In this document: positions 1-7,925 of the stretch, piece after piece
Layout: each line of letters begins with the position of its first letter
Numbering within the stretch: position 1 is the stretch's first letter
Origin: Paraburkholderia aromaticivorans
GTDB lineage: Bacteria > Pseudomonadota > Gammaproteobacteria > Burkholderiales > Burkholderiaceae
Length of the DNA stretch: 64,000 nucleotides
Direction of reading: 5' to 3'
Assembly: GCF_002278075.1 (NCBI RefSeq)
Contig: NZ_CP022989.1
Span: 4,030,001-4,094,000, forward strand
Position numbers and translations under genes: made by a program
The notes under the pieces: model-generated
The model's input: the letters and a program-made list of their open reading frames with translations, nothing else
What the model was told of the DNA's origin: nothing
Database searches by the model: none

Positions 1-1416
1 CGAGGCCGCCGTCGCGCTCGGTACCCAGACCGATTTCGCGGCACGCGGCCGGTAGCCCGCCACGCCGTCGAAAACGATGCGGCTCTCGTCGCCGCTCACC
101 AGCGTGTGTGCGCCAACCAGCGTGCCGCTCGCGAACGGCACGTCTTCGATATCGACCACGTAGCGCTCGGGCGCGAGCCGCGAATCGCGCAACAGCGCGA
201 GACCCGGAAACGGCACGCCCAGCTCCACCATCAGCTTGCGGCGCAATTGACCGAGCTGGCGGTTCAACGCCTCGGGCCGCAGTGCGTCGAACGCCTCGAG
301 ACCGAGCCGTAAGCGCAACGCCGCACTCGTGCCCAACTCGACGTCGTCGAGAATACGCGGTACGTAATTGCCGCCGTCGCGCGTCATCCCAGGCATTAGC
401 GCGCGCTGCGAGTTGGTCGCGAGCGCGGCGTTGCGCATCAGCGTCAGCGCGAGCGCGAGCAGCAGGCCGCCGGCCACGAGGAACTGGACATGCGGGAAAC
501 CGGGAATCGCACCAAGCGACAGACACGCCACGCCGGCCATGACGATCGCTTTCGGATGCGCCGCCAGTTGCCGGTAGATGTCGCTGCCGAGATGGGCGTC
601 CTTGCCGTCGGCGGCGCTCACGCGGGTGACCAGAATGCCCGCGGCCACCGAGACGATCAGTGACGGAATCTGCGACACGAGGCCGTCGCCGACAGTCAGG
701 ATCGTGTACGTGTGCAGCGCGTCGCCGAACGACATGCCGCGTTGCGCGATCCCGACCGCCAGTCCGCCCACGATATTCACCAGCGCGACGACGAGGCCGG
801 CCACCGCATCGCCCTTGACGAATTTCATCGCGCCGTCGAGCGAGCCGTAGAAATAGGTTTCGCGTTCGAGCGCCGCGCGCAGACGGCTCGCCTGGGCGGC
901 CGTGATCACACCGTTGCGCATGTCGGCATCGATACTCATCTGCCGCCCTGGAATGCCGTCGAGCGTGAAGCGCGCCGCCACTTCCGCGACGCGGTCCGCG
1001 CCTTTCGCCACGACAATGAACTGGATTGCCGCGAGCACCACGAAGACCACCAGGCCGACCGCCACGTTGCCGCCCACCACCATTTCGCCGAATGCGCCGA
1101 TGATCTGACCGGCGTGCGCATGAAGCAGGATCATTTTGGTCGAGGCGATTGCCAGCGCGAGGCGCAGCAACGTAGTGATCAGCAGCAGCGACGGAAAGCT
1201 CGCGAGATCCGCGGCTTTGGACACATACAGCGTGGTGGTCAGCATCGTCAGGCCCGCGGCGAAGCTCACGCAGATGAACAGATCGAGCACGAACGGCGGC
1301 ACCGGCACGATCAGCAGTGCAAGTACCGTCAGCATGCCGATGCCGACGGCGAGGTCCGCATGACGTGCAAAAAAGGCCGACAGATCGTAGCGGCTGAGAA
1401 TGGAACGGTTCGACAT
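1..1416 (-). CDS. sctV: SctV, type III secretion export gate (3' end outside window)
   Basis: SctV (FHIPEP family) forms the nonameric export gate of the type III secretion inner-membrane apparatus and passes substrates to the channel. The first 472 codons are present, starting with MSNRSILSRYD at 1416, one base after the sctU stop. They encode the hydrophobic N-terminal export domain, with several membrane segments in the first 300 residues, the FHIPEP-like stretch with TKMILLHAHAGQIIGAFG, and the first part of the cytoplasmic domain ending near RAAKSVWVPSA. The rest of the cytoplasmic ring domain lies left of the window. A GGGAG about 14 bases upstream, inside the end of sctU, may serve as ribosome binding site. 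The family call is secure; the full length cannot be judged here. Confidence 0.93.
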   Translation of the reverse strand, partial: MSNRSILSRYDLSAFFARHADLAVGIGMLTVLALLIVPVPPFVLDLFICVSFAAGLTMLTTTLYVSKAADLASFPSLLLITTLLRLALAIASTKMILLHAHAGQIIGAFGEMVVGGNVAVGLVVFVVLAAIQFIVVAKGADRVAEVAARFTLDGIPGRQMSIDADMRNGVITAAQASRLRAALERETYFYGSLDGAMKFVKGDAVAGLVVALVNIVGGLAVGIAQRGMSFGDALHTYTILTVGDGLVSQIPSLIVSVAAGILVTRVSAADGKDAHLGSDIYRQLAAHPKAIVMAGVACLSLGAIPGFPHVQFLVAGGLLLALALTLMRNAALATNSQRALMPGMTRDGGNYVPRILDDVELGTSAALRLRLGLEAFDALRPEALNRQLGQLRRKLMVELGVPFPGLALLRDSRLAPERYVVDIEDVPFASGTLVGAHTLVSGDESRIVFDGVAGYRPRAAKSVWVPSATAAS

Positions 1417-1417
1417 G

Positions 1418-2158
1418 TTATTGGCCAAGCTCCCGATGAAGCGCGCGTCGACGGCTTTTTACGTAGGGGTCGCCTTCGTCGTCGCGGAATTCGCGTTTGA
1501 TTTCGTTTTTGTCCATGCGCAGGCCGCGCAGCCACAGAAAGCGCTGGACGAGATAGTCGGCAACGCCAGGCACGATCTGCGAAGCGGCCATCCAGGCGAG
1601 CAGATGCGAATGCGCGATTGCCGTATAGCCGAGATGCACCGGCACGGAAAATTCCCATGCCGGCGCCAGTTGCCTCAGCCAGGCTGCGAGTGCCTGCACG
1701 AACAGATACAGCAGGACGGTGAACTGGATGATCGTGAGCATGCTGTCCCACAGCAGGCGCAGACTGAACATCTGCTTGAGCCCATTGACAGGATTCAGGC
1801 GCTTGACGTCGGGCGTGACGCGCTTCCACGCGAGCAAGCCGCGCGTTTGCATCAGTTCCGGCACCAGAGCCGCCAGCGCGCCGACACCGAGCGCCGTCAA
1901 CACCGGCGCGATGAACGCGTAAAGCGCGGCACAGGTCGACGCGAGCCGGTCGCCAAACTCGCGCGATGCGTCGAGCGTCGTGACGTGCACGATCAGCCGG
2001 CTGCCGAGTGCGTACAGATGCGGCGCCTCGATGAACAGATACAGCCACCAGAAGAGGCCGCCGAACGCCACCGTCAGATGCGTGCTCTTCGCGATCTCGC
2101 CGTCCGCGCGCGCGCGGCGGATCCGCTTGGGGGTGGGCGCTTCGCTCTTGTCGCTCAT
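1418..2158 (-). CDS. sctU: SctU, type III export switch protein, truncated before the NPTH domain
   Basis: SctU (FlhB/YscU family) sits in the export gate and, after self-cleavage at NPTH, switches the machine from early to later substrates. This copy is 246 residues against about 350 in the family. It begins with the canonical MSDKSEAPTPKRIRRAR and has the four hydrophobic segments. It then has the conserved linker with KNEIKREFRDDEGDP and stops at RRALHRELGQ-TAA, where homologues continue into the cytoplasmic domain with NPTH. No other frame at the junction carries an NPTH sequence, and sctV starts one base after the stop. The start overlaps the sctT stop as ATGA. I see a clean loss of the switch domain. 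Whether the protein works, or the domain is supplied elsewhere, cannot be decided from this window. Confidence 0.9.
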   Translation of the reverse strand: MSDKSEAPTPKRIRRARADGEIAKSTHLTVAFGGLFWWLYLFIEAPHLYALGSRLIVHVTTLDASREFGDRLASTCAALYAFIAPVLTALGVGALAALVPELMQTRGLLAWKRVTPDVKRLNPVNGLKQMFSLRLLWDSMLTIIQFTVLLYLFVQALAAWLRQLAPAWEFSVPVHLGYTAIAHSHLLAWMAASQIVPGVADYLVQRFLWLRGLRMDKNEIKREFRDDEGDPYVKSRRRALHRELGQ

Positions 2159-2877
2159 CGCAGATGGATCACGTGATCGAATGCGAGGCGCAACTGCGCG
2201 AACAGCGCAGGCACGCTCAGCACGGCGGCGAACGTCAGAACCGCGGCTTTCACGGTGCGCGCGGTCGCAAACGGATTGAGCCGCTTTGCATGCCGTGACA
2301 TCAGGCCGAATGCGATGTCCACCAGCAGCACGAGGCCGAGCAACGGGCTCGCGAGACGCAAGCCCTCGGTCAGGGAATCCGCAAGATTGCGCAGTGCAAG
2401 CTGCCGGAATACGTCGACCAGATCGCCGCGCCAGCGGCCGGGGGGCCACAGTACCCACGCATCGGTAAAGAAGCCGAACAGCAGCGGCAAACCCGGCCCC
2501 GTGAACAGCGTCAACGCGGCGAACTGCAGAAACAGGGCTTCGAACAGCGCCGCTTCCTGCTGGAAGTGCGGGTCGTAAATCGCGGCGCTCGCATAGCCGC
2601 CCTGCTGGTCGAGCACGGCGCCGGCGGCTGCCGCCGCGTGAAAGATCGTGCCGAGCAGCATCCCGAGCACGGCGCCGGTCGCGACTTCGAAAAACATGGC
2701 GGTCCACAGGTGAGGCGGCCAGCCGACCTGCTGCGGCAGCATGGCGATCGTGACCAGCAGCGGCAGCCGCAACACGATCCCCAGCGAGCCGTTCTGGCCG
2801 AACGGAATCAGGCCCAGCGCCACGGTCGGCCGGATCGTGCAGAACGCGAAGCCTTCGAGATAGCGGAAATATTCCAT
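2155..2877 (-). CDS. sctT: SctT, type III secretion export gate membrane protein
   Basis: SctT (FliR/YscT family) caps the SctRST export pore in the inner membrane. The 240-residue product starts MEYFRYLEGFAF at 2877, close to the family's usual length of about 260. A longer in-frame extension reaches 3162, but it only reads through sctS in another frame. There are about six hydrophobic segments. The DQQGGYASAAIYDP stretch and the following FLQFAALTLFTGPGLPLL fit the FliR family. The gene starts two bases after the sctS stop and its own stop overlaps the sctU start, so it is translationally coupled on both sides. Confidence 0.92.
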   Translation of the reverse strand: MEYFRYLEGFAFCTIRPTVALGLIPFGQNGSLGIVLRLPLLVTIAMLPQQVGWPPHLWTAMFFEVATGAVLGMLLGTIFHAAAAAGAVLDQQGGYASAAIYDPHFQQEAALFEALFLQFAALTLFTGPGLPLLFGFFTDAWVLWPPGRWRGDLVDVFRQLALRNLADSLTEGLRLASPLLGLVLLVDIAFGLMSRHAKRLNPFATARTVKAAVLTFAAVLSVPALFAQLRLAFDHVIHLR

Positions 2878-2879
2878 GC

Positions 2880-3155
2880 TCAATGCAGGCGCCCCGCCGC
2901 AATATAGGTGAACACGTGGGCGAGAAAACGTGCGAGTTCGCGGTTCGCCCACGGCGCGGTGACCATCAGTACGAAGCCTACGCAGATGATCTTCGCGCCG
3001 TAGGGCAGGCTCTGATCCTGGACCTGCGTGATCGATTGCAACAGCCCGATCACCAGCCCAATCAGGGTGGCTACCGCAAGCGCGGGCAACGACAGCCAGA
3101 ACACCAGCATCAGCGCGTCGCTGGACAACGTGGCGAGAGACAGCAGACCGCTCAT
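2880..3155 (-). CDS. sctS: SctS, type III secretion export gate small subunit
   Basis: SctS (FliQ/YscS family) is the small two-helix subunit of the SctRST pore. It is 91 residues, the usual family size. Two hydrophobic hairpins are visible, around residues 13 to 38 and 52 to 72. Between them lies the conserved GLLQSITQVQDQSLPYG motif typical of FliQ. The start overlaps the sctR stop by four bases, so it lies in the sctR-S-T string found in all type III systems. Confidence 0.93.
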   Translation of the reverse strand: MSGLLSLATLSSDALMLVFWLSLPALAVATLIGLVIGLLQSITQVQDQSLPYGAKIICVGFVLMVTAPWANRELARFLAHVFTYIAAGRLH

Positions 3156-3787
3156 TTGGCATAGCTGACGATAAGGCCGTGCATGAGCTTCGACATGCCC
3201 GACGCCGACACGAAGATGAACAGCTTCAACGGAATCGACACGGTGCTCGGCGAGAGCATCATCATGCCCATTGCGCTCAGCACGTTGGCGACTACCAGGT
3301 CCACCACCAGAAATGCGATGTAGAGCAGAAAGCCCGCTTCGAATCCGCTCGATATCTCGCTGATCAGGAACGCCGGTATCAGCAGTTGCAAGTCGGTGTC
3401 GTGCGCATCGTGCTCGGGGTCGATCCGCTTCGCCGCGCTGACGAGAAACTGCCGCTCTTCGAGCCGCGAGTGCTTGAGCATGAAGTCGCCGAGCGGGCCG
3501 CGCACGGCCTGCACGATTTCGGTGGGGCGCAGCATGGCGCCGTCGCCGGAATCGAGCGCGGCCTCGATCTTCGAAAGGGTCGGCGCCATGACGACGAGCG
3601 TCGCCGCGAGGGCCATACCCGAGATCACGAGATTGCTCGGCGCCTGCTGAACGCCGAGCGCGGAGCGCAGCAGCGTCAGCACGATGCTGAACTTCGTAAA
3701 CGAAGTGGTCATGGCAACCGCGAGCGGCAGCAGCCCGAGCATGAAAAACAGGCTGATATTCTGCAGCGGATCGAACTGGGCGGTCAT
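3152..3787 (-). CDS. sctR: SctR, type III secretion export gate membrane protein
   Basis: SctR (FliP/YscR family) is the five-copy core of the export pore. The start MTAQFDPLQNIS at 3787 gives 211 residues, normal for non-flagellar members, and its ATG overlaps the sctQ stop. The longer frame to 3883 adds only a basic, low-complexity leader that is antisense to nothing conserved. Diagnostic sequence includes TSFTKFSIVLTLLRSALGVQQ (residues near 30 to 50) and the C-terminal AMGMMMLSPSTVSIPLKL. The periplasmic part contains LIPAFLISEISSGFEAGF. All of this is standard for a functional SctR. Confidence 0.94.
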   Translation of the reverse strand: MTAQFDPLQNISLFFMLGLLPLAVAMTTSFTKFSIVLTLLRSALGVQQAPSNLVISGMALAATLVVMAPTLSKIEAALDSGDGAMLRPTEIVQAVRGPLGDFMLKHSRLEERQFLVSAAKRIDPEHDAHDTDLQLLIPAFLISEISSGFEAGFLLYIAFLVVDLVVANVLSAMGMMMLSPSTVSIPLKLFIFVSASGMSKLMHGLIVSYAK

Positions 3788-4755
3788 GCCGGCAGATCCT
3801 CCTGGGTGAGCCGCGTGACGCGCACGCCGAGCGCGCCTTCGATATCGATCAGCTCGCCGCGGGCAAACGGAATGCCCTGACACAGAAGCGTGACCTTGCG
3901 CTCCCGCGCGGGCAGCCGGAACGCGACGATCGAGCCTTCGCGCAAATGCGCCAGTTCGGCGACCGACAGCGACAACGTGCCGAGCACCGCCTCGAAGGCG
4001 AAGGTGATCGAGTCGATGGGCAGCAGTTCGCTGGTCATTTCGACGGGCGGGGTTTCATCAGTCATGACATGGTCTATCAAGGCGTACTCCTCAGTGAATT
4101 TCAACAGGATCCGGCACATGCCCATTCGCAACGGCACGCGCAGGTAACTCGAATGGCGATCGAACAGCAGCGCATCGCCCGGCGCGACCCTGCGCAGGCG
4201 CGGCAGCGATAACGACGGGCCCGGCAGGCAAATCGGCAGGCGCACATACAGGCGGCTCAACAACGCCTGCCTGGACTGCAGCGGTGGCGCGCGCAGCCGC
4301 AGCCATGCATCAACCGCCGGGCTGAGAAACGAAAAATGAGCAGTGCGACCGCTCACCGCATGGGTTACGGCGAGCCCGTATGCGCCCTGCTCCGGCGTGC
4401 CGTCGAACGCGACGCCGGTCAGCTCGATCGTGAAGCCGAACAGTCCTTCGAGCGCACACAGCCAGTCGTTCAACGCCTCGGCGACATGCAGGAGCGCCGC
4501 GTCGCCGCGCGCGTCGGCGACTGCCGGTGCCAACTCCGGCAGCAGCGCGCCGGCATCGCAGCCGGCGCTGAACGGCACCTGCCCGGCAACTCCGGACACC
4601 CGCAGCGGATAGCGCGCACGGCACGCCTCGAACTGCAGCGTGAAGCGCCGGGTGCCGACCGAGACCGCGTGCGGACTGCCAAAGTGGCGGATCGCCAGGT
4701 TGGTGCGCTCGACGTCCGCCAGCGTCACGGTCTCCATGTCGGGCCAGAGACTCAT
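3784..4755 (-). CDS. sctQ: SctQ, type III secretion cytoplasmic ring (C-ring/pod) protein
   Basis: SctQ (YscQ/HrcQ family) builds the cytoplasmic sorting platform with SctK, SctL and the ATPase. The product is 323 residues. The first two thirds are poorly conserved. The last 75 residues form a SpoA (SpoA/FliN-like) domain, seen from LLPIDSITFAFEAVLGTLSLSV through the ALGVRVTRLTQED end. There is no sign of a separate HrcQA/HrcQB split as in Pseudomonas syringae. The gene overlaps sctL upstream and sctR downstream by four bases each. Confidence 0.88.
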   Translation of the reverse strand: MSLWPDMETVTLADVERTNLAIRHFGSPHAVSVGTRRFTLQFEACRARYPLRVSGVAGQVPFSAGCDAGALLPELAPAVADARGDAALLHVAEALNDWLCALEGLFGFTIELTGVAFDGTPEQGAYGLAVTHAVSGRTAHFSFLSPAVDAWLRLRAPPLQSRQALLSRLYVRLPICLPGPSLSLPRLRRVAPGDALLFDRHSSYLRVPLRMGMCRILLKFTEEYALIDHVMTDETPPVEMTSELLPIDSITFAFEAVLGTLSLSVAELAHLREGSIVAFRLPARERKVTLLCQGIPFARGELIDIEGALGVRVTRLTQEDLPA

Positions 4756-5675
4756 GCGACCTCCCGCGCGAAGGAACGCTGGACCACGCGGACTGCGTTG
4801 GGACGCGTTGGCGATGGTGGCGTTGTCGGCGTTGTCGGCGTTGTCGCCGTTGTCGGCGTTGTCGCCGTTGTCGCCGTTGTCGGCGTTGTCGGCGTTGTCG
4901 CCGTTGTCGCCGCTGTCGCCGCTGTCGCCGCTGTCGCCGTTGCCAGCGTTGCCAACGATCGCAAAGGCGTTGGCAACGGCGCCGCCAATGCGGCCAGTGT
5001 CTGCCGCACACCGTGCTCGATCGTGTCGAGCGCCGTACGCCCCGAGCCATCGGCGAAGCCGTATTCGCGCAGCACCTCTGCCACGCTGTCGCGGATGCCA
5101 CGTTCCAGCGCCGGCAACTGGACCTTCAAACCGCCGTCGATCACACCGGACTCGGTTTCAATAACGCACGCATGCGCGGCCAGCCCCACGTCGGCGAGCA
5201 CGCTGCATAGCGGCGCGCCGAACTCCTGCTCGAGCGTCGCGACGAGGCGCACGGCGTCATCGAAGTCGGCCGGCGTCACGCGCACCGACACCAGCCGTTG
5301 CGATTGCGCCACCCTGAGCGAGCGCCGCAGCTGATTGGACAACACCGTCGACGGCGGCAACTGGCCGACAATGTCGCTCACCACGCTGAGCACGATTTGC
5401 GTGAGCCTGTCCTCGAGACGATGCGCGGCAAACGCCGTCGCGGCCGTCCGCGCCACCTGTTCGCGCAGCGCCGCCGCCGTTCCGGCCGCGCGACCGCGGC
5501 GCCACGCGCGGCGCTTGAGTTCGCGCACCTGCAGGCCGAGCCGGCGACGCTCGTGCGCGACTTCGGCCGCACGGTCCGCGTCGACGGCGCGCAAACCTTC
5601 GAGCGATGCCAGTTCATGCATGCTCAGGTGCCCGTCGGATTCGATCCGCCAGCCACCTATTCGACAGATCAGCAT
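4752..5675 (-). CDS. sctL: SctL, type III ATPase regulator/stator, with repeat-expanded C-terminus
   Basis: SctL (YscL/FliH family) links the ATPase to the sorting platform and restrains its activity. The start MLICRIGGWRIESDG at 5675 gives 307 residues; the frame continues upstream to 6302 but that part is antisense to nothing conserved and overlaps sctK. The middle is coiled-coil-like, rich in Arg, Glu and Ala. The FliH-like domain lies around residues 100 to 220 and ends near VLREYGFADGSGR. Residues 247 to 285 are thirteen three-residue units (ATT, PTT or ATA) encoded by a 9-bp tandem repeat. Such a tail is not part of the family fold. The gene overlaps sctK by seven bases and sctQ by four. 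Confidence 0.86.
   Translation of the reverse strand: MLICRIGGWRIESDGHLSMHELASLEGLRAVDADRAAEVAHERRRLGLQVRELKRRAWRRGRAAGTAAALREQVARTAATAFAAHRLEDRLTQIVLSVVSDIVGQLPPSTVLSNQLRRSLRVAQSQRLVSVRVTPADFDDAVRLVATLEQEFGAPLCSVLADVGLAAHACVIETESGVIDGGLKVQLPALERGIRDSVAEVLREYGFADGSGRTALDTIEHGVRQTLAALAAPLPTPLRSLATLATATAATAATAATTATTPTTPTTATTATTPTTATTPTTPTTPPSPTRPNAVRVVQRSFAREVA
4821..4937. repeat. 9-bp tandem repeat, 13 copies, inside sctL
   Basis: Thirteen consecutive copies of a 9-bp unit, CGTTGTCGG or CGTTGTCGC on the plus strand (the last three begin CGCTGTCGC), followed by two degenerate units to about 4953. The unit is three codons, so copy-number change would alter the length of the SctL tail without shifting the frame. 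It resembles a variable-number tandem repeat. Confidence 0.92.
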
Positions 5676-6244
5676 CGATGCGCCTCCATCAGACGCCGCG
5701 CCTCGGCGACCAGCTCGCGCGCGTCGGCGGCGGACAGATCGAGCACGCGATAGCGGCAGGCGGCCTCGTAGATTTCGCGCGGCAAGCGCAGGCTCCACCA
5801 GAACGCATAGCGCGAGTCGGCAGCGGCTTCGAGCGACAGCGCCAGCCCCGCCGCGGTCATGTCGCGCCGGCTGAACAACGAGGGCGTGGGCTCCACATTC
5901 AGGGCGCGCGCCGCGGCGCGCGGATGCCGCTGAATCTCGGCGAGCAGCCGCGGCGCGACGCCGGCCGCAAACGCGGCGCGCGCCTGCGCCGCCACCACGC
6001 GGCGCAGCGAAGGCGCGAAGGCGAGCGCGGCGACGATCCGGCATAAGCGTGCGCACGCGGGCCGCGACCAGATCGGCAGCGCTGGCGGCACGTCGGCGAG
6101 CGCGACCCGCACCAGTTGCGGATAACGGCCGAACAAAAACGCGTGGGCGGCGCGCGCGGCCCGCTCGTTGCGCACGGGCCGGCCACCTTCGAGCCAGCTG
6201 TGATGCGCCCAGTTGGCGGGTGCGCAGGTATACGCGTGCTTCAT
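5669..6244 (-). CDS. sctK: SctK, type III secretion sorting-platform protein
   Basis: SctK (HrpB4/YscK/PscK family) connects the inner-membrane ring to SctQ in the sorting platform. The start MKHAYTCAPANWAHH at 6244 overlaps the sctJ stop as ATGA and gives 191 residues. The sequence is rich in Ala and Arg and has the general layout of HrpB4-type proteins, with YPQLVRVALADVPPALP in the first half. Sequence identity in this family is low, so the call rests largely on position between sctJ and sctL, where this gene is found in ysc and hrp operons. Confidence 0.72.
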   Translation of the reverse strand: MKHAYTCAPANWAHHSWLEGGRPVRNERAARAAHAFLFGRYPQLVRVALADVPPALPIWSRPACARLCRIVAALAFAPSLRRVVAAQARAAFAAGVAPRLLAEIQRHPRAAARALNVEPTPSLFSRRDMTAAGLALSLEAAADSRYAFWWSLRLPREIYEAACRYRVLDLSAADARELVAEARRLMEAHRC

Positions 6245-7086
6245 GCGTCGCCTCCGGCGGGACTGCCGGACTTCGGATGAGTGCTTCCGGCTGGCGCGGC
6301 ATCGCGCTTCTTCGGCTTGAACCACGTACGCCGGCCCGAGCGCCACAGCCAGATGGAGCCGGTCATCAGCAACACCAGCAAGGCCAGCACGCCCAGCATC
6401 GCCGTGGCGCGCGACGGCGTGTAGCCGCCCGCCTCTGCGCAGGACGTGGCCGCGACGGCGCCGGCGGCGCTCGCGACATCGTCACCGGACGCGCAGTCGC
6501 CGGGAAAGGTCAGCACGGGCGTGACCGCGACGAGCGTCAGCGATACACGCGCGGGCGTCAGCCCTTCGACGCCGCCCGCGACCAGCGCACGAATCCGCTC
6601 GCGCATCGGTTCGAGGTTGTAGTCGCTGCGATAACGCATCATCACGGAGGCCGACGGCAAGGTGTCCTGAGCGGAATCCATCGGGTCCTTTTCCGGCAGC
6701 ACGATATGCACGCGGGCAAGCAGCACGCCGTCCATTCTTTCGAGCGTCTCGGAGAGCTCCTGAGAGAGCCCGTACACGTAGCGGACGCGGTCCTCCTCGG
6801 GGCTCGAAATGAGCCCCTGGCGGCTGAACAGGTCGCCGAGATTCGCATGGCCTCCGCGCGGCAGCGCGTAGGCGCTCGCCAGTTCGGTGGCGACTACCGC
6901 ATCGGCGTCGTCGACCGTGATGTTCCAGGTACGGTCGGGGTTGCGCTCCTTGAAGCCGTTGATACCGTGATGGCTCAACGCGGCGACGATGCGGTTGGCC
7001 TGGTCCTCATCCAGGCCTTCAAAAAGGGAGGTTCTGCAGCCGGCGAGGAGAAGCAGCAGCGGCAGCAGGATCAGGGCGCGGCGCAT
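6241..7086 (-). CDS. sctJ: SctJ, inner-membrane ring lipoprotein of the type III basal body
   Basis: SctJ (YscJ/HrcJ/PrgK family) forms the inner ring of the basal body. It is 281 residues, with a lipoprotein signal peptide ending in LLLAGC (Cys17). The conserved YscJ domain includes NRIVAALSHHGINGFKE and the later ARVHIVLPEKDP. A C-terminal membrane segment lies near residues 226 to 250, followed by a basic cytoplasmic tail. The start overlaps the sctI stop (TGATG) and the stop overlaps the sctK start. It is a full-length member. Confidence 0.95.
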   Translation of the reverse strand: MRRALILLPLLLLLAGCRTSLFEGLDEDQANRIVAALSHHGINGFKERNPDRTWNITVDDADAVVATELASAYALPRGGHANLGDLFSRQGLISSPEEDRVRYVYGLSQELSETLERMDGVLLARVHIVLPEKDPMDSAQDTLPSASVMMRYRSDYNLEPMRERIRALVAGGVEGLTPARVSLTLVAVTPVLTFPGDCASGDDVASAAGAVAATSCAEAGGYTPSRATAMLGVLALLVLLMTGSIWLWRSGRRTWFKPKKRDAAPAGSTHPKSGSPAGGDA

Positions 7087-7409
7087 CAGCTTCGCTGCGT
7101 CAGCGTCTGGATCGCGCGGCCCAATTCATCGGCAACGCTCTTCATCATTTCCACCTGCACCGTGACAGCGCCCACGTGAGCCTGGAGCCTCAGCATGTCG
7201 ACGGTCGAGACGCTGTCGGCATCGAGTCGATCCAGATCCGTCGTCACGCGCCGGGTCGACGCGTCGTATCCATCTTGCACGCCGTTGAGCAAACGCTCGA
7301 GCACCGTACTACCGGCGCCCGAGTCATCAATGACCCGGGGAGCGGCGGGAGACATAGGGGACCATGCGTCGGCTTGCGCCGCAATGGCAGTATCAAGGAG
7401 TGGCAACAT
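7086..7409 (-). CDS. sctI: SctI, type III secretion inner rod protein
   Basis: SctI (YscI/PrgJ family) forms the short inner rod beneath the needle. The product is 107 residues. Its C-terminal half carries the family pattern of a long amphipathic helix: MLRLQAHVGAVTVQVEMMK followed by ADELGRAIQTLTQRS, like the LQxxV...GVQTLLQRS end of other rod proteins. The start codon is one base after the sctG stop, and its stop overlaps the sctJ start. The N-terminal half is not conserved. Position between sctG and sctJ supports the call. Confidence 0.82.
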   Translation of the reverse strand: MLPLLDTAIAAQADAWSPMSPAAPRVIDDSGAGSTVLERLLNGVQDGYDASTRRVTTDLDRLDADSVSTVDMLRLQAHVGAVTVQVEMMKSVADELGRAIQTLTQRS

Positions 7410-7410
7410 A

Positions 7411-7869
7411 TCAATGCCCGCTTCGAATAGTCAGTCGTTCAATCGTTGAGAAAGAAGCCGCGCGGTGCATAGTCTGGGCGGCGCGCGCGGCACGGGTGTA
7501 GGGCTCGCATTCGGGCAGGTTGAGGAAGGCCTCCGCCATCGAACTCGCGCTCGGCTCGTCGTCGTTCGGTACCGTTATCAACGTTCGGGCACCGAGCGCA
7601 TAGTGACCTTCGAATAACTGGCACACACCCAGCCAGGCGCGCGCCAGCGAGCTGTCGGGCACGAGGTCCACCGCCCTGCCGAACAGCCGCGAGGCAGCGC
7701 GATAGTTCGCGAGGTCGAGTTCCACCATGCCGAGCCCGAGATAGGGAAATGCGCGCAGCGGATAGAGCGAGCGCAGCCGCTCGAACAGATAGCGCGCCTC
7801 GTCGAAACGTCGATAGACGCGGGCGTAGTGGCCGATCGAAATCAGTAGTCGCAAGGTGTCGTCCTGCAT
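7411..7869 (-). CDS. sctG: SctG-like TPR chaperone of the type III needle subunit
   Basis: The 152-residue product is built of TPR-like helix pairs, for example RFDEARYLFERLRSLYPLRA and DLANYRAASRLFGRAVDLVP. In ysc systems the protein at this place (YscG) binds the needle subunit together with YscE and keeps it from polymerising in the cytoplasm. The ATG at 7869 (MQDDTLRLLIS) is preferred over the TTG two codons upstream because GGGAG lies about nine bases before it. Size is somewhat above YscG (about 115 residues). The role is inferred from fold and position. Confidence 0.68.
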   Translation of the reverse strand: MQDDTLRLLISIGHYARVYRRFDEARYLFERLRSLYPLRAFPYLGLGMVELDLANYRAASRLFGRAVDLVPDSSLARAWLGVCQLFEGHYALGARTLITVPNDDEPSASSMAEAFLNLPECEPYTRAARAAQTMHRAASFSTIERLTIRSGH

Positions 7870-7925
7870 CTGCAATGGCTCCCGAAGACGCCGCGAGGGC
7901 GTCTTCGTCCCGTTAGGAAGAGGCG

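Noticed and set aside
4821..4953. Repeat array considered as a CRISPR
   Set aside because: The units are contiguous, 9 bases long and without spacers, and they lie in a coding frame.
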